Origin: Eledone cirrhosa
Taxonomy: Eukaryota > Mollusca > Cephalopoda > Octopoda > Eledonidae
Direction of reading: 5' to 3'
Assembly (NCBI GenBank): GCA_964016885.1
Contig: OZ024742.1
Span: 4,486,647-4,550,646 of the forward strand
DNA length: 64,000 nucleotides
Under the pieces are notes generated by a model. It was not told the origin of the DNA. It was given only the letters and a program-made list of their open reading frames with translations, and ran no database searches. This document shows, piece by piece, positions 32,181 to 43,029 of the stretch (the first letter of the stretch is position 1; each line of letters begins with the position of its first letter). The translations under genes and the position numbers were made by a program.

Positions 32181-32877
32181 AAATGTAATCTGAGTTTTTT
32201 CGGATATTAATAATTGTTTTTATTTTAGGCACAAGGCCAGCAAATTACCCAGTACATTACTGATACTTTATTTTATCGACCCCGTAAGGATGAAAGGCAA
32301 AGTCAACCTCGGCGGGATTTGAACTCAGATCTTAAAGGGACGTAACTATGCTGGAAAGCATGGCGTCCGACCCTCTACCGATACTGCCAAACCTCAATAA
32401 CATTCAATTCGTTTGCAATTTTGCAAACAAGCCTCAATTTTATAGCCATGTCAGTAGAATGAACATTTCATTCTTGCTTTTGTGTTGGCACGCGATCAGG
32501 ACTGCAGACACTAATGTTCTGGGTATCACCCTTCATCAGTACAGCTCACTGTTCACCTGCCAAACTGTCAGGGTAGTGGAAATATATGCTATTTTCAAAA
32601 ATACGCAGTGACTGATCGGCCCGATTTGCATATTAGCGACTGGCAGATCAGTAAGATCTGCATATTAGCAGATCCACTGATCAGCCAGATTTGCATATCA
32701 GCAGACTGGCCAGTCAGTTTCCTGTATAAGAGCGATAAATGGCCGGCTTTGCCAACACATTTAGCAAGAATGAAGTGTTCATTCTACTGACATGGCTATA
32801 AAATTGAGGCTTGTTTGCAAAATTGCAAACCAATTGAATGTTATTATTAATATTCGAAAAAAACTCAGATTACATTT
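32181..32877. repeat. Inverted repeat, left arm split by a SINE
   Basis: The right arm 32751-32877 is the complement of 32397-32489 plus 32181-32212. Joined, the left arm would be continuous with the right-arm order, so the intervening about 185 bp is an insertion. The loop (32490-32750) contains repeats of GATTTGCATAT, AGATCTGCATATTAGCAGAT (a short palindrome) and TGATCAGCC. Non-coding foldback element. Confidence 0.9.
32212..32396 (-). mobile_element. SINE inserted in the foldback left arm
   Basis: On the minus strand it has the head TGGCAGTATCGGTAGAGG, the B box GAGTTCAAATCCCGCCGAGG and the body through GGCCTTGTGCCTAAAAT. It is close in sequence to 31968 but opposite in orientation. AATAA on both sides is a possible short target-site duplication. 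Confidence 0.85.
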
Positions 32878-32884
32878 CTTGTAT

Positions 32885-33800
32885 TCAGTCATGTAGAGCG
32901 AAATGTTCTTTTATATGTATATATATATATATATAAAATTTCAGGTTATCAATAATGTAGTGATAATATATCGTTACGTTAGAGATGAACAGCGTACGTG
33001 TAGGTTTGCTCAACGAGTATAAATTATTTTCCGGAGAAAATGTAGAAAAGATGAATATAAAATGAAAGTGCTTTTTTTTTAAAAGGAATTTATTAGGTAT
33101 TGACATATGTTTCTGTAACAGACGGAATACCTATGTATCGCTGCTTGCGTAACCATATAATGTTAGCAAGTATTCGATAGCAAATGTATAATCAGTTGTC
33201 ACTTCTTCAGAGATATTGGATAAATTGGATAAAATCAGAAAAATTGAAGTATTTATATTAGTAATAGAGGAAGAAGAGAGGGGATAGTATATGACAGATG
33301 GTAATTCAATTTACTGCTAAACAAGTATATAAAGGGTTTCTAATGAGAATACCATGAGTAAATGGTTCATTTTATCTAAATAAGAATTTTTGGGAGTGCC
33401 AATTTTAATCTCTACTTGACCAACTGGACAGTGGACAGGGCTGGTCATTTGGTGTAGTAGTACTAATTATAAAGTGTCAATTGGGGAAGGGGGAGATTTC
33501 GATTGCTACTGAATAACATCACTGCTAGTAGCCAGATGGTATGTGCATTAGGGAATTGAATTAAGAAATCAGAAATCTCATTTTATCTATAGCAGTTTAT
33601 ATTAAATGGTAAATAATAGAAGAGTTGATAGAATTAAGACTAATAGAGAATGTTAATATCTATTTTGACAACCAAACGGAGATAGAGACGGGCGTTCAAT
33701 CCTGGTGGTATTTATAATATGAAAATGTAGATTTTAAACGATGGTTACAGTATAACGATCGCTCTATTCTGTTATTTAATAAAATGTTTTTGGATTTCAT
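32885..33800. other. Unassigned AT-rich stretch
   Basis: A short (TA)n near 32920 and otherwise unique AT-rich sequence. 33780-33815 is probably the 3' tail of the minus-strand PLE. No frame worth calling. Confidence 0.5.
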
Positions 33801-33814
33801 AATACAAAATAATT

Positions 33815-34440
33815 CTACATTACATAATTTACAAAATTCCTGTCCGTGGGATTATGGGGGGGGGGGGGGGGGGCAGCCGCTATTATATCCCATTTAAGGT
33901 GAAATTGTTGGTTATTTTCACGCAGCTGCCAAGCCTTGTCTGCGAGTGTTGTTACATAACGCTGGTTTTCATGTTTTATCGAGTAACGATGTCTATAAAG
34001 GCGTGATTTGAAGGAGGTGGCTGTAGATCCCACATAGTACCACTTCTGTCTATCCGATTCGATAGTACATTTGTATACGATGTTGCGTTCAAGACACTGA
34101 TTGTTCAACGGACACATTCCTGGTTGGGCACAGTTGCAATTATAATTTTGCGTTGTTGTATTGTCATGGATGGGTTGATGAGGTTGCTTAGGTAGGACAG
34201 GATGTTGTTTGTTGTTTTGTGATGTTATAGCTAATGTTTTACGTGTATTGTTATGTGTTGGAAGGCGTTTATACAACCGTTTTGCGTTAAGCTTTTTTAT
34301 ATGTTGTTCAATATTAGGGGCGGTTGAATATGAAAGTCGAATAGTGTTAGGGTTTAAGATTTTATTATATTTATGTGATGTTGGAAAGTGTTTTTAACTA
34401 ATCGAAAGAATTGTGAGGGTAGATTGGTTTTAATAGTGTT
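33815..34440 (-). pseudogene. PLE 3' end with GIY-YIG domain, minus strand
   Basis: From 34440 downward the frames encode a linker with NTIRLSYSTAPNIEQHIK, a frame change near 34270, a polar spacer, CNCAQPGMCPLNNQCLERNI, VYKCTI, YYVGSTATSFKSRLYRH (GIY-YIG core) and FHLKWDII. A run of about 18 G at 33856-33873 encodes a poly-Pro insertion near the C-terminus. The element lacks its RT on this strand. It sits head to head with a plus-strand RT fragment starting at 34510. Confidence 0.8.
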
Positions 34441-34509
34441 GTTTTAGACCGGGTTGTACCAAATATACTCTTTACATCGCCTTCTGTTTGGTGGTGTGCG
34501 ACTATTATT

Positions 34510-35676
34510 GTGTCAGCATACGCCTCTAAAATGGAAAGGCACCAATTGGATATGTCGTTAAAAAACATACCTATTCAGGCAAAAAGGGAATATATTCTAG
34601 GTATGATACGAAGGACCAATGATTTTATTCGACGAATCAGATGGAAAACATTCCATTTTGACAAAAGCCGTATAAACCAAACATCGGATCTTAACAAGGA
34701 TAAATTTGGATTTAAATCTTACAAGAACCCACCCTCAAACCCACTTTTGGATGCATTTGAACAAGACCTAATGGATATGATCATGGAGATCAAATTTACA
34801 AAACGGAAGAACAATAAACTACAGAATGACATCACGGCACTGCTCAATAATCTAAAAAACGCCAATGGAATTATTGTTAGAGCAGACAAAACATCAAATG
34901 TATATACCATGGATGTGGACACTTACAATAACTTCATCCGTAAGGAATTGCATAAAAAATACAAGAAAACTAATGAAGCTACACTTAAAAACATCAACAA
35001 CTCGGCATGTGAAATTGTTAAAAAACTTTGTATTGACGATAGAACGCAACCCTTAAAACCAGCTATACCATCCTTCAACCTGAAGGACCACAAGGTAAAC
35101 TTCGATACTAACCCTAATATTAGACTTATATGCCCCTCTAAATCTGATATAGGCAAAATTAGCAAATATATACTAGACAGAATTATCCCCCAAGTTAAGG
35201 TTAAAGTAGAAATTAAACTATGGGGTAACACTCATGAAGCAATAAGATGGTTTAATAACATTACTGATAAGAAAAAAATCAAAATTTATTCAGTTTGATA
35301 TTGATGAATATTATTCCTCAATTTCACCTGATACTCTACATGAAGCTCTTTCGTTCGCTAAGGCTAATTCCGACCTTACGGATGCTGAAATTAAAATTAT
35401 TATGGAAGCGAGGAAAACTATAGTTAAATTCGATGATAGCTACTGGGTTCGCAAAGTTAGACCTTCTAATTTTGATATTACTATGGGTTCTAATGATTCG
35501 GCGGAAGTAACAGATCTTGTGGGAACTTATATCACCCACAGACTACAAGGAAAATTCAAGGATCTCCACGGTGGAATCTACCGTGATGATGCGCTCCTAT
35601 TAGTTAAGCATATGAATAACCAGAATTTAGAAAGGATGCGTAAAAATATCAGAAAGCTTTTTAAGGAACCTTTTCT
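34510..35676 (+). pseudogene. PLE-type reverse transcriptase fragment
   Basis: Plus frame 34510-35298 starts at MERHQLDMSLKNIPIQAKRE (ATG near 34531) and continues FKSYKNPPSNPLLDAFEQDL, IIVRADKTSNVY, KDHKVNFDTNPNIRLICPSK and KKIKI. A frameshift near 35283 leads to FIQFDIDEYYSSIS (catalytic Asp), KFDDSYWVRK, FDITMGSNDSAE and GIYRDDALLLV (YRDD). It stops at KLFKEP where another repeat begins at about 35677. Similar RTs with YRDD and a later GIY-YIG domain occur widely in invertebrates as I recall them. The N-terminus looks complete; the C-terminal part is missing. Confidence 0.75.
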
Positions 35677-36698
35677 CGCGGGCATTTGGCCAAGCCGGTA
35701 TGAATTTTTTTCTCTCTCTCTCGTCTGCGACTTCACAGAACTTATGTTTACCGAATTCGCAGACCAGACACCTTCTTCCTCCCGTTAGACCTGTGCGAAA
35801 TTCCTTCCTTGCTCACATTTCAACCAGGTTTGATGGTCTTTATTCTCTCGTTCACGATTCCACCGAATTTATATTCATAGAAATCTGGGACTTGTTTCTT
35901 CTTCATCACTTTCTGTTGCTTAAACCATTTTGTTTGTTTACCCTAGCGTCCCCCTTATTTACGTGTCCCAACGACTTTTTTTAGCCGTTGCTCGCACCAA
36001 CCTGAGGTATATGGCCTTTAATGCGACGAAATGCCTACGACTGTTGGAAGGCCACTGATGAGGACAAACTTTTCATATGTAACCCATTTGCAGCGCCGCA
36101 GCTCCATTATTATCATATTTACACATATATTTTTTTCCTCCGCTGCCACCAGTCTGTTTCGTTCTTTGTGTCTTTACCCTTTCTAGCAGTCTCTCTCTCT
36201 CTCTGTTAGCCTCTTCATCACCTTTCACTCACTCACTCTCTGTCACTACCTCTCCTCCTCCCCTTTCTTCCCGTTTGACCTGTCCGTAATCCTTTTCTCG
36301 CGGGTACTTTGCCTAGCCGGTATGAATTTTTTTTCTCTCTCTCTCGTCTGCGACTTCACAGAACTTATGTTTACCGAATTCGCAGACCAGACCCCTTCTT
36401 CCTCCCGTTAGACCTGTGCGAAATTCCTTCCTTGCTCACATTTCAACCAGGTTTGATGGTCTTTATTCTCTCGTTCACGATTCCACCGAATTTATATTCA
36501 TAGAAATCTGGGACTTGTTTCTTCTTCATCACTTTCTGTTGCTTAAACCATTTTGTTTGTTTACCCTAGCGTCCTCCTTATTTACGTGTCCCAACGACTT
36601 CTTTTAGCCATTGTTCGCACCATCCTGAGGTATATGGCCTTTAATGCGACGAAATGCCTACGACGGTTGGAAGGCCACTGATGAGGACAAACTTTTTC

Positions 36699-36700
<2 letters not shown>
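35677..36700. repeat. Direct duplication, about 0.6-kb period
   Basis: CTCGTCTGCGACTTCACAGA, TTTATTCTCTCGTTCACGAT, TAGAAATCTGGGACTTGTTT and GCGACGAAATGCCTACGAC occur at 35718-36050 and again at 36344-36665 with few differences. The last about 100 bp of each unit is repeat D in reverse orientation. The first unit interrupts the PLE RT. Frames inside are short and shared between copies; no known protein. Confidence 0.9.
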
Positions 36701-36730
<30 letters not shown>

Positions 36731-36731
<1 letters not shown>

Positions 36732-37885
36732 AACGGAAAAAATGAAACGAAATTTCATTTCCCACTCTTAGTACGGCTGTTACTTAAATATAAGTATGTA
36801 CACGTACATACATATATGTATACAGACGCACAGTAGTATGTATATATATATACATACATGCACACATATATATATATGTACGTATGGATTCACCGAACAT
36901 TTATTATAATGCTCGGTGTGTTTGTAAACAAACATCCCGTATTAAGCCGTAGTGTCCAGCAACCATCGTTGCTCGTTTGTTCAACACTGACAAAGGAACG
37001 CTGTACTAGTTTCAAGCTTATTAGCTATCGTCAGCAACGTATACCTTCCTGCCAGATTGTTGAACGTATATACTTACCTTATGCATATTAACAGCTGAGA
37101 AGCCCAATTTGCATATCGAGTGGGTTAATCGGCCGGGTGCACCGAGATGTTTGTTTACAAACACACCGAGCATTATAATAAATGTTCGGTGAATCCATAC
37201 GTACATATATATATGTGTGCATGTATGTATATATATATACATACTACTGTGCGTCTGTATACATATATGTATGTACGTGTACATACTCATATTTAAGTAA
37301 CAGCCGTACTAAGAGTGGGAAATGAAATTTCGTTTCATTTTTTCCGTTTATCGTTTTCGGTGCACCCGGCCGATTAACCCACTCGATGTACGCGTACATA
37401 CATATATGTATACAGACGTACAGTAGTATGTATATATACATACATACACACATATATATGTACGTATGGATTCAGCGAACATCTATTATAATACTCGGTG
37501 TGTTTGTAAACAAACATCCCGTAATAAGCCGTAGTGTCTAGCAACCATCGTTGCTCGTTTGTTCAACAGTGACAAAGGAACGCTGTACTAGTTTCAAGCT
37601 TATTAGCTATCGTCAGCAACGTATACCTTCCTGCCAGATTGTTGAACGTATATATTTACCTTATGCATATTAACGGCTGAGTAGCCCAATTTGCATATCG
37701 AGTGGGTTAATCGGCCGGGTGCACCGAAAACGATAAACGGAAAAAATGAAACGAAATTTCATTTCCCACTCTTAGTACGGCTGTTACTTAAATATATGTA
37801 TGTACACGTACATACATATATGTATACAGACGTACAGTAGTATGTATATATACATACATACACACATATATATGTACGTATGGAT
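36731..37885. repeat. Three alternating copies of a foldback arm
   Basis: 36731-36935 and 37147-37349 are near-perfect inverted arms. A third copy in the first orientation follows, split as 37389-37515 and 37725-37885. Between them CATCGTTGCTCGTTTGTTCA and CGAGTGGGTTAATCGGCCGG occur as direct repeats (about 36963 and 37547; about 37118 and 37699), with a reversed CGGTGCACCCGGCCGATTAA at 37358. Each arm contains the small palindrome GAAATTTC inside ATGAAACGAAATTTCATTT. Non-coding. Confidence 0.9.
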
Positions 37886-37911
37886 AATTATATATATATA
37901 TATATATATAT

Positions 37912-38220
37912 AATTAAGTTAAAAATGTACATCCACATATGTATACTGAAATACTAGTATGCATATGAATACACACACGTGTACATATGTAGATGTACCG
38001 AGTTTTTCACTGGACACTTTACTGTGAGTGTCCAGCTCCTCGAAAACCAGTATGACTCTAAAAACCGGTTTGTCTGTGTGTTTACATACAGAATAGCTGG
38101 ACACTCACAGTAAAGTGTCCAGTGAAAAACTCGGTACATCTACATATGTACACGTGTGTGTATTCATATGCATACTAGTATTTCAGTATACATATGTGGA
38201 TGTACATTTTTAACTTAATT
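37912..38220. repeat. Inverted repeat, arms 126 bp, loop 57 bp
   Basis: 37912-38037 and 38095-38220 are complements (centre 38066). The arms contain GTACATATGTAGATGTACCG and TGTCCAGTGAAAAACTCGGT. The family is that of 18483-19168; here most of the loop has been deleted, leaving ACCAGTATGACTCTAAAAAC. Confidence 0.9.
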
Positions 38221-38753
38221 GTTTAAGCGTCAGTCATACAAAAGTGAGTTACAAACGAAACGAAATTTAATTTCGTTTCGTTATTTGTTTTTATCGTCTC
38301 CGCTGAACCGGTACGTACTCACGCTCTATGCAAATTAGTCTGCCCACTACTAATTTTCATAGAAAAAGCATATAACGATATGTGCTTTTACGATTCTCTA
38401 GAAAGGCCGGAAGATAGGTAAATATTGCTGATGAGATGTAACAACATCGAAACTAGTCCAATATTCCTTGTCTGGCTTTCTGGAGAATAGAGGAAAGGTG
38501 TTTCCTCGAAAACCAGTATGACTCTAAAAACCGGTTTGTCTGTGTGTTTACATACAGAATAGCTGGACACTCACAGTAAAGTGTCCAGTGAAAAACTCGG
38601 TACATCTACATATGTACACGTGTGTGTATTCATATGCATACTAGTATTTCAGTATACATATGTGGATGTACATTTTTAACTTAATTGTTTAAGCGTCAGT
38701 CATACAAAAGTGAGTTACAAACGAAACGAAATTTAATTTCGTTTCGTTATTTG

Positions 38754-38760
<7 letters not shown>
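38040..38760 (+). repeat. Tandem duplication with 466-bp offset
   Basis: 38041-38294 is repeated at 38507-38760 almost exactly (AAACCAGTATGACTCTAAAA to GTTATTTGTTTTTAT). The second copy then runs into (TA)n instead of the CGTCTCCGCTGAACCGG that follows the first. Confidence 0.9.

Positions 38761-38848
<88 letters not shown>
38758..38848. repeat. (TA)n microsatellite, about 90 bp
   Basis: Pure TA repeats ending at TATATGAAAACAGG. Confidence 0.95.
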
Positions 38849-38852
<4 letters not shown>

Positions 38853-39782
38853 ACAGGGAGAAAATGACGATTATTAGGAAGAAAAATATTTTTTTTCCCT
38901 TTTTATTTCTTTCTCTCTTTTTTCTGGGTTAGGAAATGATTAAAACGAAATATTTTACTTTGTGTGAAGTGTGAAGGTATTAGCTGATTTATTTATTAAT
39001 TAACAATGGCATTTATTTATTTCTTTATATAATTAATAATTGTCTATTACTGGTTTCAGAATTTTTATGCATTATCAAATGATAATAATATGTATTGGTG
39101 TAGAATGTTGGTGTTGGACATGTTAAAGAAATGATGCAGAAAGAATAAAGTTATTTACAAACAAGGTTTATGAAGTGAAAAGAAAAAAAGGGTCGTAATG
39201 TGGAGCATAATAAGTCAATGTGAAAGAAAAATAATGTTATTTACAGGCATAGTTCTTGAAGATAAGCAGATCAAAATGTGTTAATATAGCAAGAGTGCTT
39301 AGTTGATTCATGATGGAGGCAAATGGTGGATATATATATATATGGTGTATATATATATATATGACAATCTCCAACGTGTACGAGAGAAAGGAATGTAAAT
39401 AATCTCTCAGTCGTCTTGTTCTATCTAAGAATATTTCAAACGATTACTTATATTTTCTAATTAGTCACTTTCTCAAACCAGTTCTATGTTTTCCTCGTAA
39501 AAATGGCTGATTAACTTACAAGGACTTTCATCTGTAAAACTAAAACCATCTTATATTCATAATCTAACATAATCTAATGATATAACTCCTAAACCATTTA
39601 AGATTTACTTTATGCTGCTGTTGTTGTTACTATTGCTTTTTATTTTATTTTTTCCAGTCTCCTTTCGTTTTTTGTTTGTTTGTTGTTGTTTTTTTTTTTA
39701 TTTGCTTGTGTTTAGCTTTTTAGTCTTAAATCTGAAGAAACATCTGTTATCAGATTTGTGGTTATATTAACACTAGATACAG
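38849..39782. other. Unassigned AT-rich stretch
   Basis: T-rich and A-rich unique sequence with short TA runs at about 39331 and 39351. No gene, repeat family or RNA seen. Confidence 0.5.
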
Positions 39783-40137
39783 CTATATATATAAAACTGA
39801 GGTTGTCTGTCTGTCTAATAAAAAGGTCGGCACCCATCTCCTCCTAAACCGTACGTTCAAATTTCGGTGAAATTGCTACACTTATAGATGAAGGTCTGGC
39901 GGAGACATCGGTCCAAGAAAATTTCAAATCGACCCCCACCAAGTGCAAAAATCGAATTTGTAATGTATTGATTTTTCAGTTCAAATGTATAAAACATTTT
40001 TGACCGATAATCTCCGCCGGACCTTCATCTATAAGTGTAGCAACTTCACCGAAATTTGAACGTACGGTTTAAGAGGGGATGTGTGCCGACCGTTTTTGTA
40101 GACAGACAGACAGACAACCTCAGTTTTATATATATAG
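39783..40137. mobile_element. MITE with about 130-bp terminal inverted repeats
   Basis: 39783-39913 and 40002-40137 are imperfect complements. The termini read ATAAAACTGAGGTTGTCTGT and its complement and lie in TA dinucleotides. GTACGTTCAAATTTCGGTGA and GAAGGTC...GGCGGAGA blocks are shared by the arms. About 355 bp, no transposase. The arms differ by several substitutions and indels, so it is older than the palindromes nearby. Confidence 0.85.
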
Positions 40138-40764
40138 ATGTTACGAATATACGACGCGTGCAAAAGTATAAAAATACATACATGAGATTTTCATTTAGAA
40201 GCAACGATTTTAAACGACAGACAGATAACGCATTTATTTTTTTTTTTCATGTCCATCCAATTTCTTTCTTTCAAAATAACTGATAGTTTGGTTACGCTGA
40301 TGTTTTTCTCGGAGGCAAGTGTTGCAATGTTTAAATTTTCGATTTTTGTTAATAGATTACCAGAGCAGTTTTTATCCCCAGCATCCTCTTTTGTTTTAAC
40401 ATTCGGGTTATGGTTATGTTTTCATAACTTAATAAGGCTTACTGTTGGTTGAGGGAATATTAATCAAAAGTACCACATTAAAGTCTACACTGTAGACTCT
40501 ACAGTTTTTAAGCCAAGAAAGGAACTTTAGATTGTAACTTTAACACAGCTACTGAGCAGCCCCGAGCAACGCCGGGCTTTACTGTTAATATATGATATAT
40601 TTATTCCCATGAGCTCCGCATACTTTCGCTATCCTAATTGACACACATATGTAATTGTGCAACGTTTCGATCAAACTTGAATCCTCGGAATTTCGATGTA
40701 ACCTTCCTAGCTATTCGTCTTTGCTATCTACATCATAATACTGTTATGTTTCCCATAATAGTTT
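40138..40764. other. Unassigned; contains a CCCGAGCAACGCCGGGC hairpin
   Basis: Mostly unique AT-rich sequence. At about 40560-40578 CCCGAGCAACGCCGGGC forms a short GC hairpin of the kind found at the ends of some Helitron-like and other invertebrate elements. The expected CTRR end was not found, so no call is made. Confidence 0.4.
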
Positions 40765-40975
40765 CTGACTTAGGGACAAGCCCAACAATTTACGGTAAAG
40801 GGAAAGTCGATTAAATCGACACCAGTGAGTTACTGGTACTATTTTATCGAAAGGCAAAGCTAAGCTCGGGGGGTTTTGAACTCAGAATGTCAAGGGCTGT
40901 AACTATATGCCGCGAAGCACGCTGTCCGGCGCTCTCTGCAAGCTTTAGACTTGTCCACTATCAATTAGAATGTTA
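40765..40975 (-). mobile_element. SINE, minus strand
   Basis: The TCTGACTTAGGGACAAGCC end, GTCGATTAAATCGACACCAG, TGGTACTATTTTATCGA, a TTTTGAACTCAGAATG B-box region and CGCGAAGCACGCTGTCCGGC match the family. It retains the TTAAATCGAC palindrome also seen at 63617. Confidence 0.8.
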
Positions 40976-41684
40976 AATTATATCAGGGACTTTAGATAGG
41001 TAACTGCAGGATACTTTATAGTAAAATACATTGAGATTACATTTTAGTCATATTCCTACGAACAACACTTCCCCCAGAAAACATATTTCAACAAGATTTA
41101 ACTATTTGTTCAATGCCCATTGTATCAAGTTACATTATATAAAATCATATATGTAAATATATTATTAATATCAACCTGTGTTTGCAGATGTTGTGCAATG
41201 AAAAGTATAATCTTCCTAAATAATTAATCTACTTTTTTATTCGTTCCTGTTAAACAAAAATAAGAAAAATAACAATGTTGAAAATATATCGTGTCTCATG
41301 GACTTATCAAATTATCAATGAGGTAGTTCCGTTGTTTCTCGAGAAAAACTGCTATAATTTGGTAATATTTTGGGTGGAAACGCAATTTGAGTCTAAAAGC
41401 TTTTATAATATAGAAATTTAAAATGTCATTTTTTTTATTGAAGAGAATAGTTATTAGTGGGAAATAATAGAATGGATCTCTGTCGGTTTCGACGATGATT
41501 GCTCTCGTTGTACGTTTAACGGAGCAGCCTCTTCGTGAAATGAACATGCAAGCGACAGAATATATTGCAACAAGTATTAAATCCTGGCAGCGGGGTTTCA
41601 ACTCTGGATGTTCAGAGCCGGAGAAGATACCACAAAATATCCCTCTCATCTGTTTAACAAACCATCAAACTACTAACCATGGAC
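40976..41684. other. Unassigned stretch
   Basis: AT-rich. Around 41590 GGCAGCGGGGTTTCAACTCT could be a decayed reverse B box, but nothing else supports a SINE. Confidence 0.4.
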
Positions 41685-41792
41685 TGTTACTTTATTTACC
41701 AACACCGAAAGCATGAAAGGAAAGGTTGACCTCGGCAATATTTGAACTCAGAGCACAGTGAATCAACTGCGACTGCCAATTCGCCACTTGTT
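41685..41792 (-). mobile_element. Degenerate SINE fragment, minus strand
   Basis: GACTGTTACTTTATTTACCA, AAAGGTTGACCTCGGCAATA and TTTGAACTCAGAGCACAGTG follow the family order, but the head ends early in CTGCCAATTCGCC. Confidence 0.65.
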
Positions 41793-42260
41793 ACAGTGTC
41801 ATTAATTTAGTTCTCCGATAATTTGTATTGTATTCCTGTCCTTCCACATTATTCCCAGCATTCATTGGTTTATAACTCCTGGTCATAAATAAATTATTTA
41901 TCTTAAAGGAATATTTTATTAGTAGAAATGTCCTCTCATTCACACACATAATTCGTGAATGATAGAAGACCTCATTAATGTTATCCACCAGATTTCGCTG
42001 AACCATATTGTTAATTTACTCAACGAATTCAAATGCATACGTTGTCCTGTTTGTTGTGTCGGTTATTTAAATGTGTAATGCACTGTGGTCGTGGATATTT
42101 TATATTTTAAAAAATTGATGAATTTATGGAAACAGCAAACACAACGTGTTCAACCAATATGTTTACTTGTTCGTTGCTGTTCGTTTAAACTTCGACCAAA
42201 ACTTGCTAGTGATATTTTATTACATTAACTAAGAAATTTCATTTTAATTTATATATATGT
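41793..42260. other. Unassigned AT-rich stretch
   Basis: No repeat or gene recognised. Confidence 0.5.
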
Positions 42261-42261
42261 T

Positions 42262-42530
42262 AAAACGAATGATTTAGTGGTTAGGACGTTGGACTCACTG
42301 CAAGATGGAGCAGTGTACCACCTCCCTCTATCTCTCTTTACTGGGAGCCAGGAAATGGATTGTCGTGAAGATTGTAACGGTCGACACCGTGATGTTACCC
42401 ACTCATTTCTTCTCAAGTCCTTGTCTTCTTTTTACCTGAACTATTCCTGGGATGATGCTCACACCGTCAGATCTTGTCACGTGACCGTATCATCACATTT
42501 TAGTTTTCGTTACAGTGGTTAACAGATCGT
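42262..42530 (+). mobile_element. Possible tRNA-derived SINE
   Basis: TTTAGTGGTTAGGACGTTGG resembles an A-box region and is similar to the head at 42866. The B box is degenerate (ATGGAGCAGTG). The rest (GTCACGTGACCGTATCATCA) is unassigned. An 81-codon frame across it has no motif. Confidence 0.4.
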
Positions 42531-42587
42531 CTTTATTGTTGCCCAGATATTGTCTGGTTGTTGTGTGAATATTTTCGTTGCTTATGT

Positions 42588-42668
42588 ATAGGAAGATGCC
42601 TATAATTTCTTCTATAGGAAGATGCGTATAATTTCTTCTATAGGAAGATGCCTATAATTTCTTCTGTA
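42588..42668. repeat. 26-bp minisatellite, three copies
   Basis: Three direct copies of ATAGGAAGATGCCTATAATT followed by TCTTCT; the middle one has G for C in GATGCGT. Confidence 0.95.
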
Positions 42669-42865
42669 GTGTTTCATATTTCAAAACTGAATACATTTTA
42701 TCAATGTATGCATAATAAGTGGGTGTTCTCCTGGGGAAGAATCCATTCGTTATTTTTACATAAGATTCTTTACTGATTAAGAAACCATTTTGGTATTTCA
42801 AGATAAAGTAGTTTGAAAAATGAAGTTTAACATCCAGAAAAAAACATTAATGCAATGTCCTTGAA

Positions 42866-43020
42866 GGCGAGGTTTGGTAGTTAGGATGTTCAGCTCACGA
42901 CAGGAAGATCATGTGTTCGAATCCAGGTGGCAGAAAAATAAACTCTATCTGCAATTCTAAGGACCAGCCTTGTCACGCCCTGTAGCAGACTGAATGTCCT
43001 TCAGAAATACGTTAATGATA
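42866..43020 (+). mobile_element. tRNA-derived SINE
   Basis: It has an A-box-like TTTGGTAGTTAGGATGTTCA and a good B box TGTTCGAATCC at about 42914. The body CTATCTGCAATTCTAAGGAC with CACGCCCTGTAGCAGACTG is unlike the main family, suggesting a second SINE subfamily. Confidence 0.65.
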
Positions 43021-43029
43021 TAGGTGTAT

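Noticed and set aside
36020..36065. Hammerhead ribozyme core (GACGAAA ... CTGATGAG), as found in some PLEs
   Set aside because: The two conserved boxes occur in the wrong order and the intervening 23-26 bases do not form the needed stems. The other copies of repeat D vary within the boxes (CTGACGA).
40545..40585. Helitron 3' end
   Set aside because: A GC hairpin is present but no CTRR end, no 5' TC end and no helicase were found.
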